Assembly (NCBI RefSeq): GCF_001298525.1
Contig: NZ_CP012678.1
Location: 2,170,001-2,234,000, forward strand
Origin: Psychrobacter urativorans
GTDB lineage: Bacteria; Pseudomonadota; Gammaproteobacteria; Pseudomonadales; Moraxellaceae
DNA length: 64,000 nucleotides
Reading direction: 5' to 3'
The first letter of the stretch is position 1; every line of letters begins with the position of its first letter. Below the pieces are notes generated by a model. That model was given only the letters and a program-made list of their open reading frames with translations. It was not told the DNA's origin and did not search any database. Of the stretch, positions 1-9,041 are shown one piece after another. Made by a program: the position numbers and the translations under genes.

Positions 1-518
1 TCTAGTAACCCAGCGATAGAGGACAAACATATCAATGCTGGCTTTTGAGAGGGATATTGGTCGCTATAACGCTGTGATTTGTATTCATTGTCATAATCCT
101 GCTGCTTTAAATTTTCACTTGCCCATGCAAAAATATCATTAAAAGCTTGTAGATTAACGGCTAATGAGTGGGCGCTATCTACTTGATTGAGTGTCGTAAC
201 GCGCTCATTAAGATACCAACCCGCACAATATATCAGGCGCTCAAAGGGTTGCGCGTTGAATTGTTCATTAAGTTGTTGGAATAATTTTTGTCGATTGTCA
301 GGTTTGCTAACATCGTTTTGAATGGTCGTTAGCATTGGATAGTACTTATTTAAAGCCTGAATTTTCTCTAAACTGCTACCAACTACAATGACATCCCAGC
401 CAAGCTTTATATGCTCAAGCGCTAACGCTAGCCCAATACCGCTGGTGCCACCGATAATAATGACGCAAGGTTTGTGCGATTTATTATTAACGTATTGGCA
501 GGGCAGCTTTATATTCAT
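1..518 (-). CDS. Short-chain dehydrogenase/reductase, 3' end outside window
   Basis: The first 172 residues of an SDR-family NAD(P)-dependent oxidoreductase; the gene runs off the left edge. An early beta strand is followed by the nucleotide-binding glycine motif GGTSGIG at about residues 23-29. YCAGWY stands where classical SDRs have NNAG, and LSSIAG, near the window edge, holds the expected catalytic serine. The Tyr-x-x-x-Lys part is not in the window. The ATG overlaps the stop of the upstream patatin-like gene (ATGA), so the two are translationally coupled. The substrate cannot be told; the neighbours suggest lipid or cell-envelope metabolism. Confident on family only. Confidence 0.85.
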   Translation of the reverse strand, partial: MNIKLPCQYVNNKSHKPCVIIIGGTSGIGLALALEHIKLGWDVIVVGSSLEKIQALNKYYPMLTTIQNDVSKPDNRQKLFQQLNEQFNAQPFERLIYCAGWYLNERVTTLNQVDSAHSLAVNLQAFNDIFAWASENLKQQDYDNEYKSQRYSDQYPSQKPALICLSSIAGLL

Positions 519-1669
519 ATTGATAGCCTTGAGTGTTCAAGAAAGTCACGAGTACGCTCATAGCCATATTGCCATTGCGCCTGCATCTGCTGCACAAAGC
601 CATCGTATTCAGGATGAATCAGCTCTATCAGACCTGCTCTAAAATTCATCCGCTTTTGTACATGTTGTCCGGCTAACGCTTGTCCATTATCGGCAAATGG
701 CAACCAGTGGATTTGGGCGTTATGTTGCAGATGATTTGATTTAAAATTATGTACGGCATTTAAACGACTGTTTGGGTCAAAGCCAAATATGCGCTTGATA
801 GCAGGCGTTGCCAAGTGTTTATCATACGGCGCTTTTGTTTCAGCAAATATGCGTTGTCCTAACTGGCTTGCCAATTCAATGGGTGTCAGGTCAATAACGC
901 CGCCCAGACACCATCCTAAATCTTCTATATATCGTGGTTGTAGATAGTACATATCCGCCATTGATACTCTTACGGCTTGGCTAATATCCCACTTTTCAAT
1001 CATGTGAATAGACGGTGCAATTCTTTGCGGTGCATAGGCATGAATAGGGCAGTCGAAACTAAACTGGCTTTGAGCGACTATATTGGTGGGTGCGAATAAT
1101 ACCTCTTGTAAAAAGGCAGGCGCGATTGAGGCATGAGCAGGTAATAAGCGACTGGCAATAATCGCAATATCTGGCGCTGTTAAAGCTGTAAATTTATAAG
1201 AAGCATTTGTTGTACTATCTTTAAGGCTCATTAAACTTTCAAGCCAATCTGCTTCGTCTATTATGTCAAACATAGCAAAATGTTGAAGTTCGCTAAGCAA
1301 GCTGTCATGCGTATCCGTGCGATGAAAGTGATTGAGCCTATGTTCATGTTTTGATAATAACCAGCGTTTTATGGCTTGGGGGAAATAGCCCGTTTTTGAT
1401 AATAGAGAGTGTCTATTTCCATGATTTGGCACACGCGGTTGGCTAGCACGTACCACGTTAAATAACTCTTGGCTAATAGAGAGTGCTTGAAGCTGTTTAG
1501 GCTCGGGCGCTATGTCTACCAATAAGGCGGCTAAACTACCACCGCAACTGGCGATGATTAAATCAGGCTTGAGATTATGCTCACATAATGCCGCGTAGCT
1601 GCCGAGATAATAGCCAAAGCGTGCGCCGCCACCAGAGAATAATTGAACACGCGTATAAGGCGCAGTCAT
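515..1669 (-). CDS. Patatin-like phospholipase family protein
   Basis: A 384-residue patatin-fold protein. The oxyanion-hole glycine run SGGGARFGYYLG is at residues 12-23. The nucleophile motif follows as CGGSLAA (about 43-49), where the usual last Gly of GxSxG is Ala. The second catalytic element, normally DG[GA], is not clear; the best candidate is around LGGVIDL near residue 256. Patatins are acyl hydrolases acting on phospholipids or neutral lipids. No signal peptide, so probably cytoplasmic or membrane-peripheral. The start touches the stop of the upstream fusion gene (TGATG) and the stop overlaps the SDR start, so it is the middle gene of a tight operon. The altered nucleophile elbow and unclear Asp leave activity uncertain. 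Confidence 0.82.
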   Translation of the reverse strand: MTAPYTRVQLFSGGGARFGYYLGSYAALCEHNLKPDLIIASCGGSLAALLVDIAPEPKQLQALSISQELFNVVRASQPRVPNHGNRHSLLSKTGYFPQAIKRWLLSKHEHRLNHFHRTDTHDSLLSELQHFAMFDIIDEADWLESLMSLKDSTTNASYKFTALTAPDIAIIASRLLPAHASIAPAFLQEVLFAPTNIVAQSQFSFDCPIHAYAPQRIAPSIHMIEKWDISQAVRVSMADMYYLQPRYIEDLGWCLGGVIDLTPIELASQLGQRIFAETKAPYDKHLATPAIKRIFGFDPNSRLNAVHNFKSNHLQHNAQIHWLPFADNGQALAGQHVQKRMNFRAGLIELIHPEYDGFVQQMQAQWQYGYERTRDFLEHSRLSI

Positions 1670-4374
1670 CAGGCGGATTTATCGTTGATTGTTTGAGTAA
1701 GCGATTGACTACTCAAGTCTTTAATATTCACCATTTCTTGCTTAACGGCTAAAGACACCGTGAAAATGCCAAAGCGGTCGATACGCATATCGAGCTTAGT
1801 AAAACCCGCTTGGGTGACCAATTGATCCATTTCCGCTTGCGAGCGGCAACGCATCACCCAATTGCTACCACGATGATTATTCAGAGTTTTACTAATAAAT
1901 TCTTGTTCAGGGTGCCAAGGTTGATTGGTGTAAAGCAGATAACCGCCTGCTGCTAAGCTGCTATGAATGCCAGTGAGTGCGGTACTTACCAAGGTATTGT
2001 CTGAGAATAATTCGAAAATTCCTGAGGCAATGGCGATATCGAAAAGGTTGTTTGTGTTATCAGCAGCGGTATCAGCAATAATAGACGTATAACTTGTTAG
2101 GTCAAAAGCATCTTTTTCCAACGCCATCACACGCTCACTAACGCCGAGCTCATTAGCTCTATCAGTGAGTACTTGCACATTATGACGGTCATAATCTCTC
2201 AGCTCAGCGTGTAAAGAGTCAAACTCAGCTAATAAATCAAACACGTAATAGCCATTACCACTGGCAATGTCTAACACTCGCAGCGATTGTGTAGAGTAGT
2301 TATTATAGTGGTCATCAGCGTGTGAACGCTTGGCAATGGCAATACGGGCAAGCTCAAGTAAGTGCTCGCGGCGAATACGAATACCTTGCCAACCGATATT
2401 GCTTAGATAGAACTTATCGACGACTTTGCCAAAGTAATTTTTACCATTTGGGGTATTGACATATACTTTATCCAGTGAGCTGCCAGAGTCAAAACCATGC
2501 TCAAGTCCGGTGGCAATAGCGTCGCTCACGTGCCCAAATTTTTGCATGGCAAAGCGTGTGAAGGCAAAGTTTGGGTTAAAGGGCTTGATAGCAAGACGGT
2601 CAACTTTGTCTTTACTGGCGCTACTCTGGTGTGCGTTGGTCAAATCAACCGTTTTAACAGGTTGGACAAATAAGCTATCGGCAAACCCAATACAGTCGGC
2701 AAAAATGTCCGCTTTATTGGTTTCATGAAAAATGGCATGAAAGCTGTCGGGATACAATTGCCAGCGTTTAATGGGTGCACTGAGTTGGTCGTAAAAATCA
2801 CGCTCCGCTTGTTTGTCTACTACATAATCTTTGCCCGCACAAAGTATAAAGGTCGGTACAGTTATGGCACTGGCATCGTCTAATAAACGCTGACCTGTGG
2901 CGTGAGTATCGATGAGTAAATCGCTAGATATAGAGCCTGAGATGAGCGGGTCAGCATTGTAGGCGGCTTGCGCTGCTTTATCATGGGTTAATACTTGCGC
3001 TTTAACATAGCTTGAGACTCGTGACATCAGTCCAAATTTACGCGCAATTTTTAGGACAGGAATGGCAAGTGGCAGGTAAAGACGAATGCTAATGGCTGGC
3101 GTGCCCAGTATCATGCCGCGAATAGTCGGCGCATAATCATGAACCCATGCTGCGGCTAGCGTCGCACCGATACTACTCGCGATAATCATGGTGTTTTCTA
3201 TAGCAATCCCTGTTTGCGCTATTACCAAATTAACAAAATCATTCAAATCGCGCTCAAGTTCAGTGACGCTATCGGCATGGTCTTTAATGCCACCAGAACG
3301 TCCATTGCCCCGCGCATCCCATGCGAATACCTGATAGCCAGCTTGTGCAAAACACTCCCCAAGCTCATTTAAACGCCCAGAATGCTCATGCCCGCGATGT
3401 AAGAGAATGACTTGCTTTTGCGGGTCATCAATCGCCTGAGCTGACCGTTTGGCAACCTCTGCTAACGGCATCGTTAACCAATAGCGATAATAAATCGCGG
3501 TGCCATCATAAGCATTAAAACAGCTTTGCTGAGCAATAATAGGACTAGCGGCTGTATTAATATTAAGGTCGTTGTTCATAATGGCGTTTCCTTGAATAGG
3601 CTGTTGCATATACGACGCTGATAAAGGTTTTGATTGCTTATTTAAAACTCTGAGCATCGGCGCGGGATACATACTGTCAAAATAATAATGAGCAATAAAA
3701 CTAAGTCGATTAAAGCAGGTCTTGATTAATAACCACTCGTTTAGCCAAAATAACAGCCGAATATAGTGAATGGCTCGATGAGCATAGTGATGATTGCCTA
3801 ATGCCACGAGCGCACCAATAAGACCAAGCTCTAATGCTCTATCGCTTTTACCCAGTGGTCCATGATTGGCGCGTTGACTCGTTGATACATTAGAGAAAAT
3901 AGCAATCAACTCGGTTAGTGTGCTTAAGCCATTAATCAAGCGGAGATGTGAGTGGGGCGATGATAAAGAGTAAGCCGAATGCTTATGATTAAAATCTACA
4001 ATATAAATATCTGATGCTTCAGAAAAAACGGCGTGTAAAGATGGAGACAAACTGGCAATTAATAGACTATCAGAGATGATATCTCCTACTTCATTAAGTA
4101 TCGCTCCCATTTGTGATGCTTGACCATGTTCACGCGCCATCATACCGTCGATGGCATTGAGTGACATACGTGCAAATAGGGATAGCGGTAGTATCCACCA
4201 TACCTTATGTTTTCTTTGATAGTGTGCCGATGTGGCAATAAGATAAGCCGTTCCTGCACTCAGAACAATCGCGCTGATAGTAATTTGATTTGCTGTAACT
4301 CCAAGTCGCACTAGCTCATTGCTGATGGGACGCAGCTGATTTTGAAACTGAGATTTGAGCTGATAGACCGACAT
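1669..4374 (-). CDS. Fused YnbA-like CDP-alcohol phosphatidyltransferase and YnbC-like alpha/beta hydrolase-methyltransferase
   Basis: One uninterrupted frame of 901 residues joining what are two E. coli genes, ynbA and ynbC. Residues 1-225 are a CDP-alcohol phosphatidyltransferase: membrane helices plus NAIDGMMAR and GAILNEVGD. Positions 1 and 3 of the usual four-Asp motif are Asn, as I recall for E. coli YnbA. Residues ~285-560 are an alpha/beta hydrolase of monoglyceride-lipase type (HRGHEHSGR, ARGNGRSGG, nucleophile elbow ASSIG). Residues ~610-890 are a class I SAM methyltransferase (VLDIASGNG). The start at 4374 (MSVYQLK) aligns with the recalled YnbA N-terminus; an in-frame upstream ATG at 4416 would add 14 residues. 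A good Shine-Dalgarno precedes an in-frame internal ATG at 3579, so the second half may also be made alone. Substrates of this family are unknown. Confidence 0.85.
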   Translation of the reverse strand: MSVYQLKSQFQNQLRPISNELVRLGVTANQITISAIVLSAGTAYLIATSAHYQRKHKVWWILPLSLFARMSLNAIDGMMAREHGQASQMGAILNEVGDIISDSLLIASLSPSLHAVFSEASDIYIVDFNHKHSAYSLSSPHSHLRLINGLSTLTELIAIFSNVSTSQRANHGPLGKSDRALELGLIGALVALGNHHYAHRAIHYIRLLFWLNEWLLIKTCFNRLSFIAHYYFDSMYPAPMLRVLNKQSKPLSASYMQQPIQGNAIMNNDLNINTAASPIIAQQSCFNAYDGTAIYYRYWLTMPLAEVAKRSAQAIDDPQKQVILLHRGHEHSGRLNELGECFAQAGYQVFAWDARGNGRSGGIKDHADSVTELERDLNDFVNLVIAQTGIAIENTMIIASSIGATLAAAWVHDYAPTIRGMILGTPAISIRLYLPLAIPVLKIARKFGLMSRVSSYVKAQVLTHDKAAQAAYNADPLISGSISSDLLIDTHATGQRLLDDASAITVPTFILCAGKDYVVDKQAERDFYDQLSAPIKRWQLYPDSFHAIFHETNKADIFADCIGFADSLFVQPVKTVDLTNAHQSSASKDKVDRLAIKPFNPNFAFTRFAMQKFGHVSDAIATGLEHGFDSGSSLDKVYVNTPNGKNYFGKVVDKFYLSNIGWQGIRIRREHLLELARIAIAKRSHADDHYNNYSTQSLRVLDIASGNGYYVFDLLAEFDSLHAELRDYDRHNVQVLTDRANELGVSERVMALEKDAFDLTSYTSIIADTAADNTNNLFDIAIASGIFELFSDNTLVSTALTGIHSSLAAGGYLLYTNQPWHPEQEFISKTLNNHRGSNWVMRCRSQAEMDQLVTQAGFTKLDMRIDRFGIFTVSLAVKQEMVNIKDLSSQSLTQTINDKSA
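3577..3593 (-). promoter_or_regulatory. Internal Shine-Dalgarno and in-frame ATG inside the YnbA/YnbC fusion
   Basis: On the minus strand AAGGA (3593-3589) lies nine bases ahead of an ATG (3579-3577) in the same frame as the fusion. Initiation here would give a 636-residue protein containing only the hydrolase and methyltransferase domains, close to the size of free-standing YnbC. The site sits at the junction of the two ancestral genes, as expected if a stop codon between them was lost while the second gene kept its ribosome-binding site. Whether it is used is not known. Confidence 0.55.
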
Positions 4375-4426
4375 AACACCATATTTTTTATTAATAAGAG
4401 TAATGAATCGTACCATATCTTAAATT

Positions 4427-4458
4427 GACCTAGCTATTTAATGACTTAGCTATTTAAT
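4427..4458. repeat. Two tandem copies of a 16-bp unit in the divergent moeA/ynb promoter region
   Basis: Copy one (4427-4442) and copy two (4443-4458) read GAC[C/T]TAGCTATTTAAT and differ at one base. They fill most of the short space between the start of the lipid operon on the minus strand and moeA on the plus strand, so they could affect either promoter. No known operator matches. Confidence 0.8.
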
Positions 4459-4492
4459 AAAATCACTACCGTAATGTATCGTAAATCTCGCT

Positions 4493-5848
4493 ATGATGTT
4501 GACACATCTTAGCAAAGTATTCATGCTAAATAATAATATTGATAAAGAGTCTCCCTTTATGATTACCCTTGAAGACCTTCAGCAAGCCATCACGCAGCGT
4601 ATTGACACTTATAACCAAACTGATTTTCCTATCGCTAAAAGAGAGACGCAAACGTGCACGTTATTAGATAGCCAAAACCATATTCTCGCCCAAGATATTG
4701 CCTCGCCATTGACGATTCCTCGACAAGACGTATCAGCGATGGACGGTTATGGTATTGCGGCAGGCAGTGATTTAAGTAAAGATGCGACTATCGAAATTAT
4801 TGGCGAGTCGCAAGCGGGCACACCATTTTCTGGTAGCTTGCAAGCAGGGCAAGGCGTGCGTATTTTTACTGGCGCTGTTGTTCCTAGCGACTGCAATACT
4901 GTCATTATGCAAGAGAATACCAATTTTGCAGTTATAAAAAACACCATTGATAAGTCGCAACCATATCTAATAACGTTATCTGAACTGGCTACAGTTGATA
5001 GTAATATTCGCAAACAAGGTGAAGAAATCAATTTAAATGAGGTGGTGTTAACTGTAGGTAAACGCTTGAATCCTGCTGATATTAGCTTACTTGCCAATCT
5101 CGGTATCGATAAAGTTAATGTTTATAAACCGCTTGTGGTTGGCTTATTAGCTACGGGCGATGAGTTGGTGGCGTTAGGTGAACCATTGACCCATTTGGCG
5201 CAAATTTATAACTCCAATACGCCCACGCTTAAAAGTATGCTGTCCGATTTACCCATTACCATACGCGACTATGGCATTATTCCTGACAGTTTAGAGCAGA
5301 CTACCAGTGCCGTCACCAAAGCCATGCATGAGTGTGATGTGCTGATTTCTACCGCTGGCGTGTCCGTCGGCGATTATGACTTTTTAACGCTAGTCATTGA
5401 GCAATTAGGGAAAATAAACCACTATAAAGTCGCCATGAAACCGGGTAAACCGTTCGTTTTTGGTGAGTTAAATAGAGGTGTCGATAAGCCCGTATTGTAC
5501 TTTGGCTTACCCGGTAATCCATTGTCTACCGTGGTTGGGACGTTGCAATTGGTCATGCCCGCGTTATGGCGCTTATCTGGCGTGCGCGCTTATAATTTAC
5601 CGATGGCATTGACCGTGCAAGCAACACTTAAAGAAGACATTAAAAAATCAGTCGGACGCAAAGATTTCCAACGGGGCATCTTATCTCAAGATAGTAAGGG
5701 CAATTTTGAAGTCGTCGGCTTTGCAAAGCAGCAATCTCATCGCATTAAATACCTCAGTCAAGCCAATTGTATGATTGTGTTAGCGCAAGAAACAGGCAAC
5801 GTAGCAGCAGGCGAGATGGTGCAGGTGCAGCCATTTCCTTGGTCATAA
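4493..5848 (+). CDS. moeA: Molybdopterin molybdenumtransferase MoeA
   Basis: MoeA inserts molybdate into adenylylated molybdopterin, the last step of Mo-MPT formation in the cytosol. The protein has the MoeA N-terminal core (RQDVSAMDGYGIA), the beta-barrel segment with FTGAVVP, and the nucleotide-fold domain with LLATGDELV, ISTAGVSVGDYDF and GLPGNPLSTVV. Full length for the family (about 400 residues) with a short extra N-terminus. An ATG at 4559 (MITLEDLQQAI) is preceded by AAAGAG at good spacing and is the likelier start; from 4493 the frame adds 22 weakly family-like residues. First gene of the Mo block, 141 bp ahead of moaA. Confidence 0.93.
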   Translation: MMLTHLSKVFMLNNNIDKESPFMITLEDLQQAITQRIDTYNQTDFPIAKRETQTCTLLDSQNHILAQDIASPLTIPRQDVSAMDGYGIAAGSDLSKDATIEIIGESQAGTPFSGSLQAGQGVRIFTGAVVPSDCNTVIMQENTNFAVIKNTIDKSQPYLITLSELATVDSNIRKQGEEINLNEVVLTVGKRLNPADISLLANLGIDKVNVYKPLVVGLLATGDELVALGEPLTHLAQIYNSNTPTLKSMLSDLPITIRDYGIIPDSLEQTTSAVTKAMHECDVLISTAGVSVGDYDFLTLVIEQLGKINHYKVAMKPGKPFVFGELNRGVDKPVLYFGLPGNPLSTVVGTLQLVMPALWRLSGVRAYNLPMALTVQATLKEDIKKSVGRKDFQRGILSQDSKGNFEVVGFAKQQSHRIKYLSQANCMIVLAQETGNVAAGEMVQVQPFPWS

Positions 5849-5989
5849 AGAAGCATTTATTTTTGATGACAATTGATGAACAGCAACGCCTAATAAACAA
5901 CCATTCTTAACATCATAACCACGCCTTTTAGATATTATGATAGTGACGTTATTATTTACACAGCGATGCAAGATGAACGGTAATATACT

Positions 5990-7141
5990 ATGACCTATCA
6001 CGCCCCAAAAATACAGAACGCGCAATTATATACGCCTGTTGCAACGTCGGTTAGTGTTGATGGTCACAGTCCTTTGAGTAGCGATTTTTTGGTAGATTCT
6101 GTTGCCAGTACGTCTTCAAACCGCCTTACTGATACAGCGCCTGCTGACTCATATAGTGATAATGAACAGCAATTAACGGATAGTTTTTCACGGCGTTTGA
6201 CCTATCTGCGCTTATCCATTACCGATGTTTGTAATTTTCGCTGTGAATATTGTTTGCCCAATGGTTATCAGGGCAAGCGTCCTGATGAAGAGTTAAGCGT
6301 GCCTGAAATTGCCACTTTGATACGTGCCTTTGCGCAAGTAGGCACTGAAAAAGTACGCATTACTGGCGGTGAGCCGTCTATTCGCCGTGATGTCGTTGAT
6401 ATTATTGATACTATTAAAAATACTACTGGTATTAAAACCGTAGCGATGAGCAGTAATGGCTACAAGCTCGGTAAACATTTAGCCGATTGGCAAAGTGCGG
6501 GATTAAATCAGTTAAATATCAGTATGGACAGCTTTGATGCTAATATTTTTCATAAGATGACCGGCTTTAATATATTGCCTCAATTAATGAGCAATATGGA
6601 TAAGTTGTTAGAGACGACAGATATTAAGCTCAAAATAAATGGCGTATTAATGGCAGAAACAGCATTTCAAAATCTGTTAGATGCCATGAATTATGTCAAA
6701 ACTCGTCCAGTCACTTATCGTTTTATTGAATTTATGCAGACCAGTGATAATAGCGATTTATTTTTTGCGCAGCATGCCCAAGCCGATAGTATTACGGATT
6801 ATTTATTAGCGCGCGGTTGGCAGGCAAATGCGCGCGGTCATGCCGATGGTCCTGCGATAGAATACAGTCATCCGGATTATCTTGGGCGTATTGGTATGAT
6901 TGCCCCGTATGCCGCGCACTTTTGTGACAACTGCAATCGTTTGCGCGTGAGTAGTGTTGGCAAAGTGCATTTGTGTTTATTCGACCAAGGCAACTACGAT
7001 ATTCGTCACTACTTACGCCAAAATGATGTGGCGGGTTTGATTACAACACTACAAAGTTTTATGCCGATTAAGCCTGAGCATCATCATTTGCATGAAGCTA
7101 ATAGCGGTATCATGCATAATTTATCCATCATTGGCGGTTAA
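5990..7141 (+). CDS. moaA: GTP 3',8-cyclase MoaA
   Basis: Radical-SAM enzyme that turns GTP into 3',8-cyclo-GTP, the first step of molybdopterin synthesis with MoaC. The N-terminal cluster motif CxxxCxxC is at C81, C85, C88 (CNFRCEYC). The second cluster site is in FCDNCNRLR and the following Cys of VHLCLF. The chain ends in Gly-Gly, which is needed for activity in characterised MoaA. Unusual is an N-terminal extension of about 58 residues rich in Ser, Asp and Thr before the family start near QLTDSFSRRL; it has no internal Met, so a shorter product would need a non-ATG start. Second gene of the Mo block. Confidence 0.95.
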   Translation: MTYHAPKIQNAQLYTPVATSVSVDGHSPLSSDFLVDSVASTSSNRLTDTAPADSYSDNEQQLTDSFSRRLTYLRLSITDVCNFRCEYCLPNGYQGKRPDEELSVPEIATLIRAFAQVGTEKVRITGGEPSIRRDVVDIIDTIKNTTGIKTVAMSSNGYKLGKHLADWQSAGLNQLNISMDSFDANIFHKMTGFNILPQLMSNMDKLLETTDIKLKINGVLMAETAFQNLLDAMNYVKTRPVTYRFIEFMQTSDNSDLFFAQHAQADSITDYLLARGWQANARGHADGPAIEYSHPDYLGRIGMIAPYAAHFCDNCNRLRVSSVGKVHLCLFDQGNYDIRHYLRQNDVAGLITTLQSFMPIKPEHHHLHEANSGIMHNLSIIGG

Positions 7142-7197
7142 CTACTTTTCTATTTACTACTAAAGTTTTTCATCATTATTTTCGTTAAGGAAACTCT

Positions 7198-7728
7198 ATG
7201 TCTAAGCCCATTGCCAAATTTATCCCGCTTAATATTGCGGTGCTATGCGTATCCGATAGTCGCACGTTAGAGCAAGACACCTCAGGACAGTATTTAGCAG
7301 ACAGTCTAACGGCAGCGGGACATCATTTGGCAGACCGTCAAATTATTACCGATGACATTTATCAGATTCGTGCAGTGATTAGCGGTTGGATTGCTGATCC
7401 AAAAATACATGCGGTTATAACAACTGGCGGCACTGGATTTTTTATCAGAGACAGTATGCCCGAGGCGGTCACTGTCCTATTTGATAAGTCGATTGATGGC
7501 TTTGGGGAAATGTTCCGCTTAATCTCAAAAGATGATATTGGTATGTCAACGATACAGTCGCGCGCGATTGCAGGTATGGCAAACAGTACCGGTATTTTTT
7601 GTTTGCCCGGTTCAACGGGTGCTTGCCGTACTGGTTGGGAAGATATATTAAAAGCGCAGTTTGATAGCCGTACGCGTCCGTGCAACTTTGTACCGCACTT
7701 TATGCGTAGCAATCCTAGCCATGACTGA
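7198..7728 (+). CDS. moaB: Molybdopterin adenylyltransferase MoaB/Mog family
   Basis: A 176-residue MoaB-type protein that adenylylates molybdopterin before molybdate insertion by MoeA. Seen are LCVSDSRTLEQDTSG near the N-terminus, the TTGGTGF phosphate-binding loop, and PGSTGACRTGWEDIL near the C-terminus. A good Shine-Dalgarno (AAGGAAA) precedes the ATG. Its last eight bases overlap the start of the nucleotidyltransferase gene downstream, implying coupled translation. With moeA two genes upstream the Mo-insertion pair is complete. Confidence 0.93.
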   Translation: MSKPIAKFIPLNIAVLCVSDSRTLEQDTSGQYLADSLTAAGHHLADRQIITDDIYQIRAVISGWIADPKIHAVITTGGTGFFIRDSMPEAVTVLFDKSIDGFGEMFRLISKDDIGMSTIQSRAIAGMANSTGIFCLPGSTGACRTGWEDILKAQFDSRTRPCNFVPHFMRSNPSHD

Positions 7729-8437
7729 TAGTACGGATAAGTCACACGGGTCACATAGTTTGGCGGGTGTGGTAATTTTAGCAGGCGGTGCGTCCAAGCG
7801 TATGGGTTCGCCTAAAGCAGCGCTGATGTTACCTACCAATGAAACCTTACTGAACTATCATGTCAGGCAAGCGCTTATGTTAAATGTGCCTATTATGATT
7901 GCGGATAATGCGCGTGGTTTTACGGTTGATTCCGAGTTATTAGCAAATAATCCAAAATTACCTATTTTTCATATTGCTGATTATGATTCTACCGTTTACG
8001 ACACTACAATCACGACTAATCCAAATGATACGGGCGGCGCTTTAGTGGCAATTGAGTCAGCACTACAAACGTTAGTAAACTTAAATGATTCTACTCCAAT
8101 AAAAAATAAATCAGAATCATGGTTACTGGTCATCAGTTGTGATAGTTTAATTCCGGCTAGTGAGCTTTGGCAAAAGCTACAACCTTTTAGCGCTCAAGCA
8201 ACTGATAAGTCGGTCATTTGTCTCACAGATGACGCGCATTTATATCCGTTATTAGGGCTTTATCAATTAAGTATTGAGCATGAATTACGTGCTTATATTG
8301 ACTGTGGTGAGCGAAAAGTGATGCGATTTATTAAACCTATTACACAAGCAGTTCCCGTACCTCAAGCATGGCTGCCACTTACCAATTTAAATACTCCTGA
8401 AGACTTTAAGCGCGCTTGTACTACTTTAGACAAATGA
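7721..8437 (+). CDS. mobA: MobA-like molybdenum cofactor nucleotidyltransferase
   Basis: An NTP-transferase-fold protein, about 238 residues from the ATG at 7721. The signature LAGGASKRMGSPKAAL near residues 18-33 is the LAGGxSxRMGxxK loop that binds the nucleotide. MobA joins GMP to Mo-molybdopterin to give the MGD cofactor; the related MocA uses CTP. Genomic position among moa genes supports a Mo-cofactor role, but the GSPK form is less typical of E. coli MobA, so nucleotide choice is inferred. The frame is open further upstream inside moaB; 7721 was chosen because it overlaps the moaB stop (7726-7728) and aligns with the family start. Confidence 0.82.
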   Translation: MTDSTDKSHGSHSLAGVVILAGGASKRMGSPKAALMLPTNETLLNYHVRQALMLNVPIMIADNARGFTVDSELLANNPKLPIFHIADYDSTVYDTTITTNPNDTGGALVAIESALQTLVNLNDSTPIKNKSESWLLVISCDSLIPASELWQKLQPFSAQATDKSVICLTDDAHLYPLLGLYQLSIEHELRAYIDCGERKVMRFIKPITQAVPVPQAWLPLTNLNTPEDFKRACTTLDK

Positions 8438-8474
8438 TACACTTTATGATAAATAAAATAATGAGAGTTTGCCA

Positions 8475-9005
8475 ATGACCGCTAATACCAATACTGATCA
8501 AAATATACCTGCTAAATTAACGTCATCTTTATCGCATTTAGACGCTAATGGCGATATCAATATGGTCGATGTGAGTGGCAAGACCGCAACGACGAGAGAA
8601 GCGCATGCCAGCGGGCAAGTGCGTTTTCCCATAGATATTTATGAGAAGATTAAAGCGGCTGATGGCATGACGAAAAAAGGTAGTATCACCCAAACTGCGC
8701 ATATTGCGGGGATTATGGCGGCAAAGCGTACCCATGATTTGATTCCACTTTGTCACCCTTTACCGCTCGATAAGATTAATCTAACCTTTACTTTTGACGA
8801 CAATCTTCAGGCAATCACCGTGACGGCAACGGTAAAAGTGACGCATAAAACCGGTGTCGAAATGGAAGCGTTAACCGCTGTCAGTATTGCCTGTTTGACG
8901 ATATATGATATGACCAAAGCCTTATCGCATGATATTGTTATTGATAATATTCACCTGATAAATAAAACAGGTGGCAAATCGGATTATTACCATCCATCAA
9001 ATTGA
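8475..9005 (+). CDS. moaC: Cyclic pyranopterin monophosphate synthase MoaC
   Basis: MoaC converts 3',8-cyclo-GTP from MoaA into cyclic pyranopterin monophosphate. Recognisable elements: NMVDVSGKTATTREA, AHIAGIMAAKRTHDLIPLCH, the GVEMEALTAV helix and KTGGKSDYYHP at the C-terminus. About 176 residues, slightly longer than E. coli because of a polar N-terminal tail. The ATG at 8475 has GAGAG seven bases upstream; a TTG six bases earlier is also in frame. It lies 37 bp after mobA within the operon. Confidence 0.95.
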   Translation: MTANTNTDQNIPAKLTSSLSHLDANGDINMVDVSGKTATTREAHASGQVRFPIDIYEKIKAADGMTKKGSITQTAHIAGIMAAKRTHDLIPLCHPLPLDKINLTFTFDDNLQAITVTATVKVTHKTGVEMEALTAVSIACLTIYDMTKALSHDIVIDNIHLINKTGGKSDYYHPSN

Positions 9006-9041
9006 TGACAGCATATTAAATAGCGACTACAGGAGAAATCT

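Noticed and set aside
5843..6025. Short minus-strand frame between moeA and moaA
   Set aside because: Overlaps the moaA start region, low-complexity, no start signal.
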